A stretch of DNA of 45,023 bases from Pelagibacteraceae bacterium AG-422-B15 (lineage in GTDB: Bacteria; Pseudomonadota; Alphaproteobacteria; Pelagibacterales; AG-422-B15): assembly GCA_905182445.1 (NCBI GenBank), contig CAJJBM010000012.1, positions 1 through 45,023 of the forward strand. Direction: 5' to 3'. Positions 26,844-36,076 of the stretch are shown here, piece after piece. Made by a program: the position numbers and the translations under genes. Under the pieces are notes generated by a model, which was given only the letters and a program-made list of their open reading frames with translations, ran no database searches and was not told the origin of the DNA. The stretch's first letter is position 1; each line of letters starts with the position of its first letter.

Positions 26844-27125
26844 TTAAATATATAAATTAAATCGAATATAATCTTGTATAAATAATAAACATAAAACAAG
26901 AATAATAGGTGAAATATCAATGCCACCAAGATTGGGGATAATACGCCGTACAGGATTTAAGAGCGGGTCTGTTAATCTGCTTGTCGCATATAGAACTGTT
27001 ACCACGATCTTGTTCTGTGTATTAACAATATTAAATGCAATCAACCAACTCAAGACAATATTAATAATTAATATATAAAAATATATATCAATGACTCGGT
27101 ATAAAAGTAGTAAAATAGGTTCCAT
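26844..27125 (-). CDS. YggT family membrane protein
   Basis: Small inner-membrane protein of 93 aa with two membrane helices (about 12-32 and 70-90). The YggT motif is clear: a first helix with VLSWLIAFN, then [23 protein letters not shown] (given here as one motif region). The role in bacteria is not settled; links to osmotic stress and to membrane or division-site organisation have been reported. It sits between a glutamine amidotransferase and folD with gaps of 3 and 8 bases. Confidence 0.92.
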   Translation of the reverse strand: MEPILLLLYRVIDIYFYILIINIVLSWLIAFNIVNTQNKIVVTVLYATSRLTDPLLNPVRRIIPNLGGIDISPIILVLCLLFIQDYIRFNLYI

Positions 27126-27128
27126 GTT

Positions 27129-27821
27129 TTATATTTTCAATAAATAATTATCAAGAAAGTGATCTAACCACAAATTTATTTTTTTTCCATGTTTTAATCT
27201 TAAATTGAGCTGTTTTATTTGTGTTTGTGCGCCTGTTTCTTTTAACATATATCCAGCAAAATATAGCCATGCTAAATGCATTCTCAAATTTACTTCAGGA
27301 TGAAATTGAATACCATATGCATTTTGATACTGAAATGCTTGCTGATGAAATTTCGTGCCATGAGCTAAAATCTTACACGAATTGGGAACCGTGAAGCCTT
27401 CATTGTGCCACTGGAAAAAAGTTTTTTGTTGTTGAAAAATTTTTAATCCCTCTAAATTTGGAATAATCTCAAAAAAACCAATTTCGTGTGATCTATCGGT
27501 AGCTCTTTGCACAGTACCTCCTAAATTATTTGCCAACATTTGAGCCCCAAGACAGATTCCTAAAAAAGGTTTATTGGCCTCAAGGGCTACATTGATCCAG
27601 TCAGTTTCATATTTAATTGTAGTATTATTATCATTGGCGCTCATGGGCCCACCATAGATAATGGCTACATCATGATGATCCATATTATCGGGTAATTTCT
27701 CACCTAGCGAAGGCTTCCTTACATCAATCCTATAACCACGTTTTTTAAGTTTAAGGCCCACATCACCTATTGATGATCGTCTTTGATGTAAAATAATTAA
27801 GGCAGTTTTTTCTTTATTCAT
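27129..27821 (-). CDS. Class I glutamine amidotransferase-like protein
   Basis: Stand-alone GATase domain related to the amidotransferase half of GMP synthase, 230 aa. The nucleophile Cys90 (FLGICLGAQ) and the His173/Glu175 pair (GIQFHPEV) complete the triad. The oxyanion region IIYGGPMSAND is present. Relatives are annotated as glutamine amidotransferase or gamma-glutamyl peptide hydrolase, and the acceptor cannot be told here. It lies 20 bases after an SDR gene in the same leftward group. Confidence 0.9.
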   Translation of the reverse strand: MNKEKTALIILHQRRSSIGDVGLKLKKRGYRIDVRKPSLGEKLPDNMDHHDVAIIYGGPMSANDNNTTIKYETDWINVALEANKPFLGICLGAQMLANNLGGTVQRATDRSHEIGFFEIIPNLEGLKIFQQQKTFFQWHNEGFTVPNSCKILAHGTKFHQQAFQYQNAYGIQFHPEVNLRMHLAWLYFAGYMLKETGAQTQIKQLNLRLKHGKKINLWLDHFLDNYLLKI

Positions 27822-27841
27822 AACTTTAACTTAGCTTAAAG

Positions 27842-28612
27842 CTACATTGCACTAAGGCCACCATCAAGGACGATTTCAGCGCCTGTCATAAATTTTGATT
27901 CCTCTGATGCAAGATATAAAACCGCATAAGCAACATCATCCGTATCTCCAATTTTTTTGATTGGAATTTGGCGTGAAAGTTTTTCAATTGCACCTTCATC
28001 ACCAAAAGCTTGTTTCATAGGATCTAAAATTGGTGTATCTACAAAAGCGGGATGAATAGAATTACATCTTACATCTATATCCTTTTTGCCACAATATAGA
28101 GCAATTGATTTACTTAAATGTCTTACACCTGCTTTTGATGAATTATAAGCAGCAGTGTTCCATCCAGCAACAATGCCTGAAATTGAAGAAATATTAATAA
28201 TCGATCCAATCCCACTTATAGCCATATGAGGTAGTGCGTACTTGCAACCTAAAAAAACACCATCTAAATTGACAGCGTGTACTTTTTTCCAAACTTCAAA
28301 AGAAGTTGAAGCAATGTCTGCACCTAAGGATATACCTGCGCTATTAAGTAAAATATTAATACCGTTATATTCCTCCATAACTTCTGTTAATACAGTTTTC
28401 CAATTATTTTCATTAGTTACATCTAGCTCTTTAAAGCTATATGAGCCTTGATACTTTTTATCTATAAGTTGAGGAATTTGGTCTAGTGCTTTGTGGTTAA
28501 TGTCAGTAAATACAACTTTCGCACCTTCTTCCAATAGTAGCTTACCACTTGCCAACCCTAGCCCAGAAGCACCACCTGTTACTAGAGCGATTTTATTTTT
28601 TACTCGATCCAT
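27842..28612 (-). CDS. SDR family oxidoreductase
   Basis: Classical short-chain dehydrogenase, 256 aa. The cofactor motif TGGASGLG (12-19) with Asp37 after the second strand suggests a preference for NAD(H). NSAG is near 90, and the catalytic Ser143, Tyr156 and Lys160 (YNSSK) are in place. The C-terminus FMTGAEIVLDGGLSAM is typical. The sequence is close to cyclopentanol or hydroxysteroid dehydrogenase-like members, but no substrate is assigned. It is eight bases after the Ycf48-like gene. Confidence 0.93.
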   Translation of the reverse strand: MDRVKNKIALVTGGASGLGLASGKLLLEEGAKVVFTDINHKALDQIPQLIDKKYQGSYSFKELDVTNENNWKTVLTEVMEEYNGINILLNSAGISLGADIASTSFEVWKKVHAVNLDGVFLGCKYALPHMAISGIGSIINISSISGIVAGWNTAAYNSSKAGVRHLSKSIALYCGKKDIDVRCNSIHPAFVDTPILDPMKQAFGDEGAIEKLSRQIPIKKIGDTDDVAYAVLYLASEESKFMTGAEIVLDGGLSAM

Positions 28613-28620
28613 AAAAAAAA

Positions 28621-29643
28621 TTAATTTAGCTTAGAAGAAATCCAAGTATTAGTATTGGAATTTTGCATAGAACTTGCATAACACTCTTGCATACTGTGTG
28701 TGCGTAAACCGTTTTGTCCTATAATAAGAAGATTATCATTTTCTCCTTCAACTATTGCATTGTTACCAAGTCTATCTTGTCGAACACATGTTGTAATATC
28801 TTTACTATCGTTAAAATCTATAACTGAAATAACGCCACCAAGACCGGCTATTGCAACTTTACCGTTAGATAAATTGATTGCACTTGTTAGAGTATTTTTT
28901 ACACCATTAAAATAATTTTTAAATTTAAATTTATTACCATCAATTAGGCTAGCGGTAATAATATTACCTGACATACCAATCAAAATTAATTCATTCTTAG
29001 AAATTAATAATGAAGACCAGAGAGAGCCTATGTACCCAGTTTCAAATATTGACCAGTTAAGTCCTTGATCTGAAGAGTGATAAAATAAACCTAATTCTCC
29101 GGTAACGTAAGCATCTTGATCATTAACCAAAACATTGTTTAAATGTGGTTGAAATTCATCTTCTGTCACAAAAAAATCTTGCCATGTATCCCCGCCATCA
29201 TTTGTAATTAATGATTTAGCGAAAGCACCTACTGCTATGCCAGAATTCTCATTAAACATAGAAATCGATAATAATGGAGCGTCAAAAATTTCATCTTGAT
29301 ATTGAATTGTCCAGCTTTGACCTTGGTCGGTAGTTTTCAAAATATAGGCATCATGGCCAGTAGCCCAACAAACATTTTTATTTACACAATCAATATCAGT
29401 TAATGTTTTAGTAGTTGGCACAATTGCTTGTTCCCAATTAACACCCAGATCATCTGAATAAATTATAATTCCATGAATGCCTACACCGATAATTCTATTA
29501 TCTGCTTTGTCAACAGCATTGATTAAGGTTTTATTATATTTACTGGAAACAGCCGCAAAGCCTGTATCTAAATTAAAATTAGAAGCAGATGCAATCGATA
29601 ATGTTACAAAGAAACTTATTAATGTTAATATTAGATATCTCAT
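28621..29643 (-). CDS. Secreted Ycf48-like/Asp-box (BNR) repeat protein
   Basis: Periplasmic beta-propeller of 340 aa related to the Ycf48/HCF136 family. A signal peptide (about 1-20, IASASNF) is followed by at least four Asp-box repeats of the S/T-x-D-x-G-x-x-W type: SDDLGVNW (63-70), TTDQGQSW (104-111), TNDGGDTW (147-154) and SSDQGLNW (190-197). ATG 29643 starts the signal peptide cleanly; a TTG five codons upstream is less likely. Genes of this type often sit with DUF1302 and DUF1329 genes, as here, but a strong terminator separates it from them. The function is unknown. Confidence 0.85.
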   Translation of the reverse strand: MRYLILTLISFFVTLSIASASNFNLDTGFAAVSSKYNKTLINAVDKADNRIIGVGIHGIIIYSDDLGVNWEQAIVPTTKTLTDIDCVNKNVCWATGHDAYILKTTDQGQSWTIQYQDEIFDAPLLSISMFNENSGIAVGAFAKSLITNDGGDTWQDFFVTEDEFQPHLNNVLVNDQDAYVTGELGLFYHSSDQGLNWSIFETGYIGSLWSSLLISKNELILIGMSGNIITASLIDGNKFKFKNYFNGVKNTLTSAINLSNGKVAIAGLGGVISVIDFNDSKDITTCVRQDRLGNNAIVEGENDNLLIIGQNGLRTHSMQECYASSMQNSNTNTWISSKLN

Positions 29644-29703
29644 AAATATAGAAACCAAATTGATTAGAAGCGCAGTCTACTTTACTTTATTTATATTGAA
29701 AAT

Positions 29704-29737
29704 AAAAAAAAGGCCTGATTATTCAGGCCTTTTTTTA
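29704..29737. terminator. Strong bidirectional Rho-independent terminator
   Basis: AGGCCTGA (29711-29718), loop TTAT, TCAGGCCT (29723-29730), flanked by seven A on the left and seven T on the right. It is a perfect hairpin with a T-run on either strand. It lies 16 bases after the DUF1329 stop and ends that operon, before the Ycf48-like gene. Confidence 0.92.
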
Positions 29738-29753
29738 TTATATGCGTAGATAC

Positions 29754-30968
29754 TTATCTAGCAAATCGTCTTAGACCATCTGGAGAATAAAAATTCATTC
29801 CCATATTGACCGTATCATATTCAAGTTCAAGATCATCATGACCTGCACCTAAAGTATTCTGGATCACAAAAGCTCTTGTTGCAAAATCCATAGTTTGCTC
29901 ACCATTGAATTGACAATTTCCTGCAGCAACGTCCAATCCACGCGAACCAAGTTGATGTTTAGCTAAATTACCTTGACCATCATAATGATCTCTAACCATA
30001 ATTGCATTATGTTCGTCAGTGCTTACATACATCATTTGTCTTGGAAATATATGTCGAGAACCTTCTTTTAAAGTTGCTTCAACAATTGCTACTTCACGCT
30101 CTTCATATCTGTATAGACTAGGATCAACAAAGTTTCTGCTTGAAGTAATTTTTTCAGCCGCACCAACATCTCCCAATCTTGAATTATTATGAGGAATTAA
30201 CATCATTTTTTTACCAACTAAATTCCAATCAAAACGATCTTGGGCACCAGTAAACATATTGTATGAATCAATAGTTGCTAAACCGCCTGTTTGATCAACG
30301 AAAGAATCATATGATACATCAGGTGCTCTTCGCACTCGACGTGTTGCTGGACTATACTGCCATGCTTTACGTTGCTCAACTGCGCTATCATATGGATCAT
30401 GTAACATAGTTAATGTACCGGCAATTCTTGCAGGTGACATATTCTTAACCATGTATAGAGCATAAATGTTTTCATCGACTAAACCTCTTAAAGGAGAATT
30501 TAAAGCGCCAGGAAATTCGATATAATTATCGCCCTTACCAACTGATGTCGTGCCATCATTTTTAACAATGTATGCTGTTAAAGTTCTATGAATACTAGCA
30601 TTGTAATGTGGAGCCGATCTATGGTTCCAAATATAATGCTGGGCTTCGGTTGGATTTGGAAAAGGCTTTCCGCCTATTGTGTTCCACTCAATACCCTCAT
30701 TACCATTAACCATTTTAGAATTACTACCACTTACTGCTCTTACAGCGTCAGGTATTCTACATTCAGCAGATGTTGCATAAACGTCAATTCTATAGTCTGC
30801 ATAGCTTTCGAATGCCTTCATCTGACCTTCTGTTAACTTATCAGCATGCTGCATATAGTTTGAACTATCTACAGAATACGATGGGCTTTCTGCCGAAGCA
30901 ATAACTACACTCATTAAAGAGGCTATAGTTACGAAAGTAACCGATTTTATTAGTTTAATTATTTTCAT
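29754..30968 (-). CDS. DUF1329 family protein
   Basis: Envelope protein of 404 aa with a signal peptide (about 1-26, VIASAES). It shows the DUF1329 pattern: early G-K-P-F-P-N-P-T-E-A-Q (GGKPFPNP), SPARIAGT, YSPATRRVRRAP, GAQDRFDWNLVGKKMMLIP, and the terminal FYSPDGLRRFAR. The fold is thought to resemble lipoprotein-carrier proteins such as LolB; the cargo is unknown. It follows the DUF1302 gene after 18 bases with a good ribosome-binding site (AAGGAGAAAT) and ends at a strong terminator. Confidence 0.9.
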   Translation of the reverse strand: MKIIKLIKSVTFVTIASLMSVVIASAESPSYSVDSSNYMQHADKLTEGQMKAFESYADYRIDVYATSAECRIPDAVRAVSGSNSKMVNGNEGIEWNTIGGKPFPNPTEAQHYIWNHRSAPHYNASIHRTLTAYIVKNDGTTSVGKGDNYIEFPGALNSPLRGLVDENIYALYMVKNMSPARIAGTLTMLHDPYDSAVEQRKAWQYSPATRRVRRAPDVSYDSFVDQTGGLATIDSYNMFTGAQDRFDWNLVGKKMMLIPHNNSRLGDVGAAEKITSSRNFVDPSLYRYEEREVAIVEATLKEGSRHIFPRQMMYVSTDEHNAIMVRDHYDGQGNLAKHQLGSRGLDVAAGNCQFNGEQTMDFATRAFVIQNTLGAGHDDLELEYDTVNMGMNFYSPDGLRRFAR

Positions 30969-30986
30969 GTTCTATTTCTCCTTAAA

Positions 30987-33900
30987 TTAAAATGCGTATG
31001 AGACAGATGCCGATAACGTATCTTTATCTATAGATATATTACTTTCAGCGTCACCTAATTGATTAACATACGATAATGAAGCGCTTACTGCACCTTTAGT
31101 AGCACCTAGGCCTAATGCAAGTGACATTCTACCTTCAACAAAACCACCTAAAGACGACGGTCCGTATCCATAAGGATCATGTGACCATGCAAAATTAGGT
31201 CTTACACTCCATTGCGTATTTGCAAAGTTATTGTATGTTGCTGCTCCTATTAATCTATATGACAATGAAGTTGTTCCGGCACCTGGATTATCTTCACAGT
31301 AACCACCGTTACCGAACAAGCCATCAGTTTGTGACGACCCAATTGCAGTAACAGATTTAGTGGCTGTATAAACATTGGATGTACCAAAAGCACCTTTACA
31401 CTTTTCCGATGAATCTCCACTTTCAGAAAAACCTCCACGAGCAACATAACCACTAGAATTATCTAGATCGGCGATTGTAACCATAGCTAATTCAGTTAGG
31501 AACACAACACTATCAGCGCCAAGTCCGACAGTAATCGGGTGAGAAGCATTGAATGCAGAAGTTGTTCCAATATCAGCTGACCACACATCATACTCTATAA
31601 ATGGAGTAGAATAATAGTCTCCTGCAATTACTGTAGCTGTAGAGATTGCTGGTAATGATGAACGCTTAAAGTCACGCAGTGCCGTAGTATAGGCTGCAGT
31701 GCTTTGAGTTGTATAAGCACCTGTTGCACCAAGTACCTGATAACCAAGGGCCATTTGTAGACCATCACCTAATGATGTGCTACCAGCACCAAGTGCATCA
31801 GCATCAGTAGCCGCTGTACGTCCTAAACCATCAAGTTGGTTAAAAGCTACCCAGTTTAATGTTTGAGTTGCACCAGAAGCATCTGCTAATTGGTTAACCT
31901 GACTGCCACCTGGCGTTGCCAGTGGGAAATCCGGTCTATAACTTAATTCCCCTTGAACCACAGTACCGTCAACAACGGTGCTGAAACTAGTTCCAAAGAT
32001 TTGATTATCTTCGGGAAAGATAAAGTCATATTCAAAGTAATTCATAGGAGTAATTGCCGCACCAATGATTGCACCAGTTCCCATTATTGCTAAATGAGTA
32101 TCTTTAGCACCACCAGTTTTATCTGTTCCTGATGCACTACCAAATGCTGAAACACCTCCAGCAGCATGTCTTGTGTCTGAAGTTGTATTAGCTGCTGTTG
32201 CAAACCCACCACATTTATTTGGATCATGCGCTTTACTTTTAACTCCAGTAATTGCAGTAGACATCATAGCATTTGCCCATGCTGCACGCTCTTGTACTGA
32301 CGTAGTGAATTTGTTACCTGTTGCACCACCACTATAAATAGCTGTAAAAGCTTTACCTAATGCGGCATTACAGATCGCTGAACTATAAGCAATTTCTTGG
32401 ATCCCTTTAACAATATTTTGTCCAAAAGTGTTGCCTGTAAAAGCTGTGTTGTAAGCACCACCAGATTTAAATGCAGCCAGTGCACTAAAGTTGTTATCCA
32501 TTTGGTCATAGACTGCTGCGTTAAACAATCCGTATAGATCGCCAGCGAATAATCCTTTTTGACCCTTAACTCTTAAGTAAGGTACTTTACTGTGATAGTT
32601 AGAATAGTAGAACGATAAATCAATTCCGCCCGCTGTATCAATGTAACTTGTAAGTTTAAGTCCAAACTGACCATCACTTCTAGCATGCTTAAATTTACCA
32701 TCATCAGCAACAGAAATTTGCACGCCACCGATACGTTCAGTAGGTCTAACTGTATGAGAGCCAGCAAGTGTCATTGCTTCTAAAAAGCCAGCCGTAGTAT
32801 TTTGATAAAATGCGCTACCCGCTGTTGTTGCTGTTGTTAAATCTGCAACAGTTTTACCCGATGGTAAACCAGTAGTTAAAGTTGAAAATGTATTTTGTGC
32901 TAAGCTAGCTGACCCAAATACTTTAGTAGTTGTAATTCCTTGACCAATTGCAGTAGCAGTTTGCGAAGCTGAAGATCCAGCTGCCAAATCAAATGCGGCA
33001 TCTAAGAAGGTATCAGCTGAATAAGCTCCAGTACTAGCAGTAGCATAAATTGCATCAGTACAATTTGCAGTGCTTGCTGCATAAGTTAACTGATATGGAC
33101 AAGTATTAGAATTTTCATCTTGGAAAGAACCGCCAGCAATTAAGCCTGCTTCACCCGTACCAACAACTTCACTACCAAAAAATGATCCCGCAACATCTAG
33201 CTGAACCATGTCAGTTTGAAATTGGTAATATCCTTCAATACCAATACCATCAATATTAGATGCTAAAACAATTTGTTCTACTGGCATTAGTGCTTCTTTA
33301 ATAGAAGAACCAGGTGCTCTTAATTTTGTTAAATCTAAAGCGCCGGTTACTAAACCGTTAGCAGTAACTGGAATAAAAGTTGCTTCACCCCAACTAATTA
33401 CTGATCGCCCGATAGTTGCATCAATAAAGTTGTTACCAGTATCAAATTCAGTAGTGATATAGGCATTCAATAAAGATAAGTTTTGCTCTTGTTGCTCTAA
33501 AGCGTCTGATTTTAATGTTTTAAAGAGTGGTGCATTAATATCATTCACTGGATTTACGTGTCCAGTTAATGAAAGGTTTATGCCAACCCCATTAGTGTTA
33601 CCGATAATTTCAGTATAAAATTTTTGTGTAGCATTAACAATATCACCATTGTCAAAGTTTAAATTGCCATCATCAGAATTAGGGTTACTGCCGGCGATGT
33701 TTATATATTCAGTTGAGGTGTTGCCATAAGCATCAGTTCTATATCCTGAACATCCTGCTCCATTTTGTGAATAAATTGAACCCCATGCACCTACCACACT
33801 AGTATGTTGATAGCCAAAATTTACACTACAATCTCTTTCTGAAGCTCTCATTGTGAATCCAGAAGATAAAGTAGTATTGATTGTTCCGGAAAAATTTTCA

Positions 33901-33995
33901 GTATTAATCTCTTGTGCAGAGACTACTGACAAAGAAGTTACAGTAAAAATTAAAACCGTAATTAATTTTACTATTTGTGATTGTATTGTGTGCAT
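30987..33995 (-). CDS. DUF1302 family outer-membrane protein, extra long
   Basis: Probable outer-membrane channel-like beta protein, 1002 aa. It has a signal peptide (about 1-27, SVVSAQE) and the N-terminal DUF1302 hallmark of a G-rich strand ending FTMRASERDC. DATIGRSVISWGEATFIP and LTKLRAPGSSIKEALMPVEQ are family motifs. The C-terminal strands end in SASVSYAF with a terminal Phe. Family members I know are about 550-700 residues, so this copy carries some 300-400 extra residues, mostly Ala/Thr/Gly/Ser-rich and with several cysteines (about residues 280-420 and 530-650). It is the first gene of the pair with DUF1329, under its own promoter. Confidence 0.88.
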   Translation of the reverse strand: MHTIQSQIVKLITVLIFTVTSLSVVSAQEINTENFSGTINTTLSSGFTMRASERDCSVNFGYQHTSVVGAWGSIYSQNGAGCSGYRTDAYGNTSTEYINIAGSNPNSDDGNLNFDNGDIVNATQKFYTEIIGNTNGVGINLSLTGHVNPVNDINAPLFKTLKSDALEQQEQNLSLLNAYITTEFDTGNNFIDATIGRSVISWGEATFIPVTANGLVTGALDLTKLRAPGSSIKEALMPVEQIVLASNIDGIGIEGYYQFQTDMVQLDVAGSFFGSEVVGTGEAGLIAGGSFQDENSNTCPYQLTYAASTANCTDAIYATASTGAYSADTFLDAAFDLAAGSSASQTATAIGQGITTTKVFGSASLAQNTFSTLTTGLPSGKTVADLTTATTAGSAFYQNTTAGFLEAMTLAGSHTVRPTERIGGVQISVADDGKFKHARSDGQFGLKLTSYIDTAGGIDLSFYYSNYHSKVPYLRVKGQKGLFAGDLYGLFNAAVYDQMDNNFSALAAFKSGGAYNTAFTGNTFGQNIVKGIQEIAYSSAICNAALGKAFTAIYSGGATGNKFTTSVQERAAWANAMMSTAITGVKSKAHDPNKCGGFATAANTTSDTRHAAGGVSAFGSASGTDKTGGAKDTHLAIMGTGAIIGAAITPMNYFEYDFIFPEDNQIFGTSFSTVVDGTVVQGELSYRPDFPLATPGGSQVNQLADASGATQTLNWVAFNQLDGLGRTAATDADALGAGSTSLGDGLQMALGYQVLGATGAYTTQSTAAYTTALRDFKRSSLPAISTATVIAGDYYSTPFIEYDVWSADIGTTSAFNASHPITVGLGADSVVFLTELAMVTIADLDNSSGYVARGGFSESGDSSEKCKGAFGTSNVYTATKSVTAIGSSQTDGLFGNGGYCEDNPGAGTTSLSYRLIGAATYNNFANTQWSVRPNFAWSHDPYGYGPSSLGGFVEGRMSLALGLGATKGAVSASLSYVNQLGDAESNISIDKDTLSASVSYAF

Positions 33996-34278
33996 GTTTT
34001 ATTCCCCAATTAACATATTAAATTTGTACGAGTAATAGCTTTTTTTATAGATCCCACTCGATTGCGATCATTACACGAAAAAACTAAAGAATAGTCAAGA
34101 ATTATATATAATAATTAAGCTTATCAATTAACTGTTTTAAATAGTTACATTATATATGTATTCAAATTACATATTTAATTATGCAAATTAGACTTTGTGT
34201 ATCCGAAAATTAGAGTATTTTGGCTTAATTCAAACTATTTAATGATTTTTAGGATAAATTCATCACATATTACATAAA
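33996..34278. other. Intergenic region between hemD 3' end and DUF1302 gene
   Basis: 283 AT-rich bases. The right part (34100-34278), downstream of hemD, shows no reading frame, RNA gene or clear terminator that I can support. The left part holds the promoter and leader of the DUF1302 gene, including a short stem (34029-34033 with 34056-34060, CGAGT/ACTCG) in the predicted untranslated leader and the ribosome-binding sequence GGGGAA seven bases before the ATG. Confidence 0.6.
34070..34098 (-). promoter_or_regulatory. Sigma-70 type promoter of the DUF1302-DUF1329 operon
   Basis: Minus strand: -35 TTGACT (34098-34093), a spacer of exactly 17 bases, -10 TGTAAT (34075-34070). Five of six bases match consensus in each box. 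It predicts a leader of about 65-70 bases before the ATG at 33995. Confidence 0.75.
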
Positions 34279-35004
34279 TTAAAGTCTATTTGAAGCATGG
34301 GCTTTCTTAATAGATTTAACTAGAGCTGTTTGGTTGGGTTTTCTAGCAATATAAATATATTTAAATTTATATTGCCTAAGTGGCTTTGCAGCACGCTCAC
34401 TAATACTATACGTGTTTATTTTCTTAACATCTGATAAAATCTTATACTTCGATACAAGGTTTAAAAAAGTATCTACAGACAATAATGAATAGAAAACAAT
34501 ACCTCTAACTTTATTTAGTTTTAAATTATTAATTATGTGTTTTGATAATTTTTTCGAAGGAAGTGTCTTATAAATTGTTTTTTTTTGAATATTTAATTTA
34601 TTTTTTTTGGCTTTGATAAAAAAATCTTTATTTATAATATTGCTACCAAAGTAAATAAAATTAACTTTTGAATTTATTTGGGTATTTAAAATTTTTATCA
34701 ACGAGTCGCCGTCTTCAGATACCGCCAATACCCTCTTACAACCTAACTTAATTAGAGCTTGTTTTACTTTTTTTCCAATAGCAAATATATTTGCATTTTT
34801 AAATTTATAAATTTGTTTACTATTGATCAAGCTTTTAACAGAATGAATACTTGGAAAAATATAGTAATTATTTTTATCATAAGCAATTTTATTTTTATGA
34901 TATTTAAAGCTGTATAAACTTTCTTGACAGGTTTCATAGCCCTTAGAAGTAAGTAATAATTCTAAATCTTTTGATTGTTCTTTAGGGCGAGTAATTAAAA
35001 TCAT
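34279..35004 (-). CDS. hemD: Uroporphyrinogen-III synthase
   Basis: Closes hydroxymethylbilane to uroporphyrinogen III in heme synthesis. It has 241 aa. HemD is poorly conserved, and the call rests on MILITRPKEQSKDL at the start, the FPSIHSVKSL and FAIGKKVKQAL segments in domain one, FYSLLSVDTFLNL (usual F-x-S-x-S-V-x-x-F) and YSISERAAKPL near the end, plus its overlap of 23 bases with hemC. It is strongly Lys-rich, as are the neighbouring tsaD and gpsA products. Confidence 0.88.
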   Translation of the reverse strand: MILITRPKEQSKDLELLLTSKGYETCQESLYSFKYHKNKIAYDKNNYYIFPSIHSVKSLINSKQIYKFKNANIFAIGKKVKQALIKLGCKRVLAVSEDGDSLIKILNTQINSKVNFIYFGSNIINKDFFIKAKKNKLNIQKKTIYKTLPSKKLSKHIINNLKLNKVRGIVFYSLLSVDTFLNLVSKYKILSDVKKINTYSISERAAKPLRQYKFKYIYIARKPNQTALVKSIKKAHASNRL

Positions 35005-35950
35005 TTTTTAAGTTATCCAATTCTTTGATAAAGCCTAGACCAACTTCATCAATAATTATATTACCTACTTTATTAGCAAGGTTGATTGACTCTTCTAATT
35101 TCCCAGATGCTTTTGCAACATATTTTTCTAGACCATTGTGACTGAATAACTCAGCTTTAATAGTAAAAAAATTTTTGTTATCGATGAATGCAAAAACACC
35201 AATAGGGCTATTACAATTAACTTGTAAAATTTCTAAAACTTTTCTTTCTGCTGTTCCTATGATTGATGAGCTTTTATGATTAGTATTAGAAATTAAATTT
35301 ATTAATTCACTATCACCATCTAATGTTTGTACACCTATAGATGCCTGACAAGCTGGAGGTAAAATTTCACTAGTTGAAAATACCTGAGTAGCTCGATTTT
35401 CAAGTCCTAATCTTTTGATACCACCATACCCAAGGATCAATGCATTATACTGTCCCTGATCAAGCTTTTGAATTCTAGTATCAACATTGCCTCTAATTAA
35501 TTTGATACATAAATCACTTCGCAAATTCAACACTTGCGATCTTCTTCTTATTGAGCTGGTTCCAATTACAGAATTAGGTTTAAGTTGCATAATTGTTTGG
35601 TTTTGATCACCAATTAAAACTTCTCTCTCATCGCCTCTTGATAGCCAGGCAGTAATTTTAAGTCCTGGAGTCAATATTGTAGGCATATCTTTCATCGAAT
35701 GAACTGCTACATCAATTTCTTTATCAAGAAGCATTTGCTCTATTTCTTTTACAAATAAACCCTTGCCACCTATTAGATCTAAACGATCTTTTTGATTAAT
35801 ATCGCCTGAAGTTATAATGGGCTTAATTTGAATATTTTCTCTATTAAAATCAGAATTTTCTTTTAAAAAAGCTTCTATGAACTCATTAGTTTGAGCCAGC
35901 GCCATTCTACTGTTTCTTGATCCAACGATTAATTTTTTTTCAGAATTCAT
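34982..35950 (-). CDS. hemC: Hydroxymethylbilane synthase (porphobilinogen deaminase)
   Basis: Polymerises four porphobilinogen units on a dipyrromethane cofactor. It has 322 aa. Cofactor-binding Cys246 (NCNSPIGVFA) is present, with Arg-rich TSSIRRRSQ, LIRGNVDTR and HSMKDMP motifs around the active site. The PACQASIGVQ segment replaces the more usual PAVGQGAVGIE, a mild divergence. The start ATG is at 35950. It is divergent from tsaD across 126 bases, a typical alphaproteobacterial arrangement. Confidence 0.97.
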   Translation of the reverse strand: MNSEKKLIVGSRNSRMALAQTNEFIEAFLKENSDFNRENIQIKPIITSGDINQKDRLDLIGGKGLFVKEIEQMLLDKEIDVAVHSMKDMPTILTPGLKITAWLSRGDEREVLIGDQNQTIMQLKPNSVIGTSSIRRRSQVLNLRSDLCIKLIRGNVDTRIQKLDQGQYNALILGYGGIKRLGLENRATQVFSTSEILPPACQASIGVQTLDGDSELINLISNTNHKSSSIIGTAERKVLEILQVNCNSPIGVFAFIDNKNFFTIKAELFSHNGLEKYVAKASGKLEESINLANKVGNIIIDEVGLGFIKELDNLKNDFNYSP

Positions 35951-36076
35951 TAGTATTTAGTATAAATAATTTTTAAACTTATTGGATTAGTTTTTTTAAG
36001 GTTATCTGTGTATATTTCTTTATACTTTTAGCAGGGAATTTAAATAAATATCGAGTTTTTTTAAATAAAATTAAAT

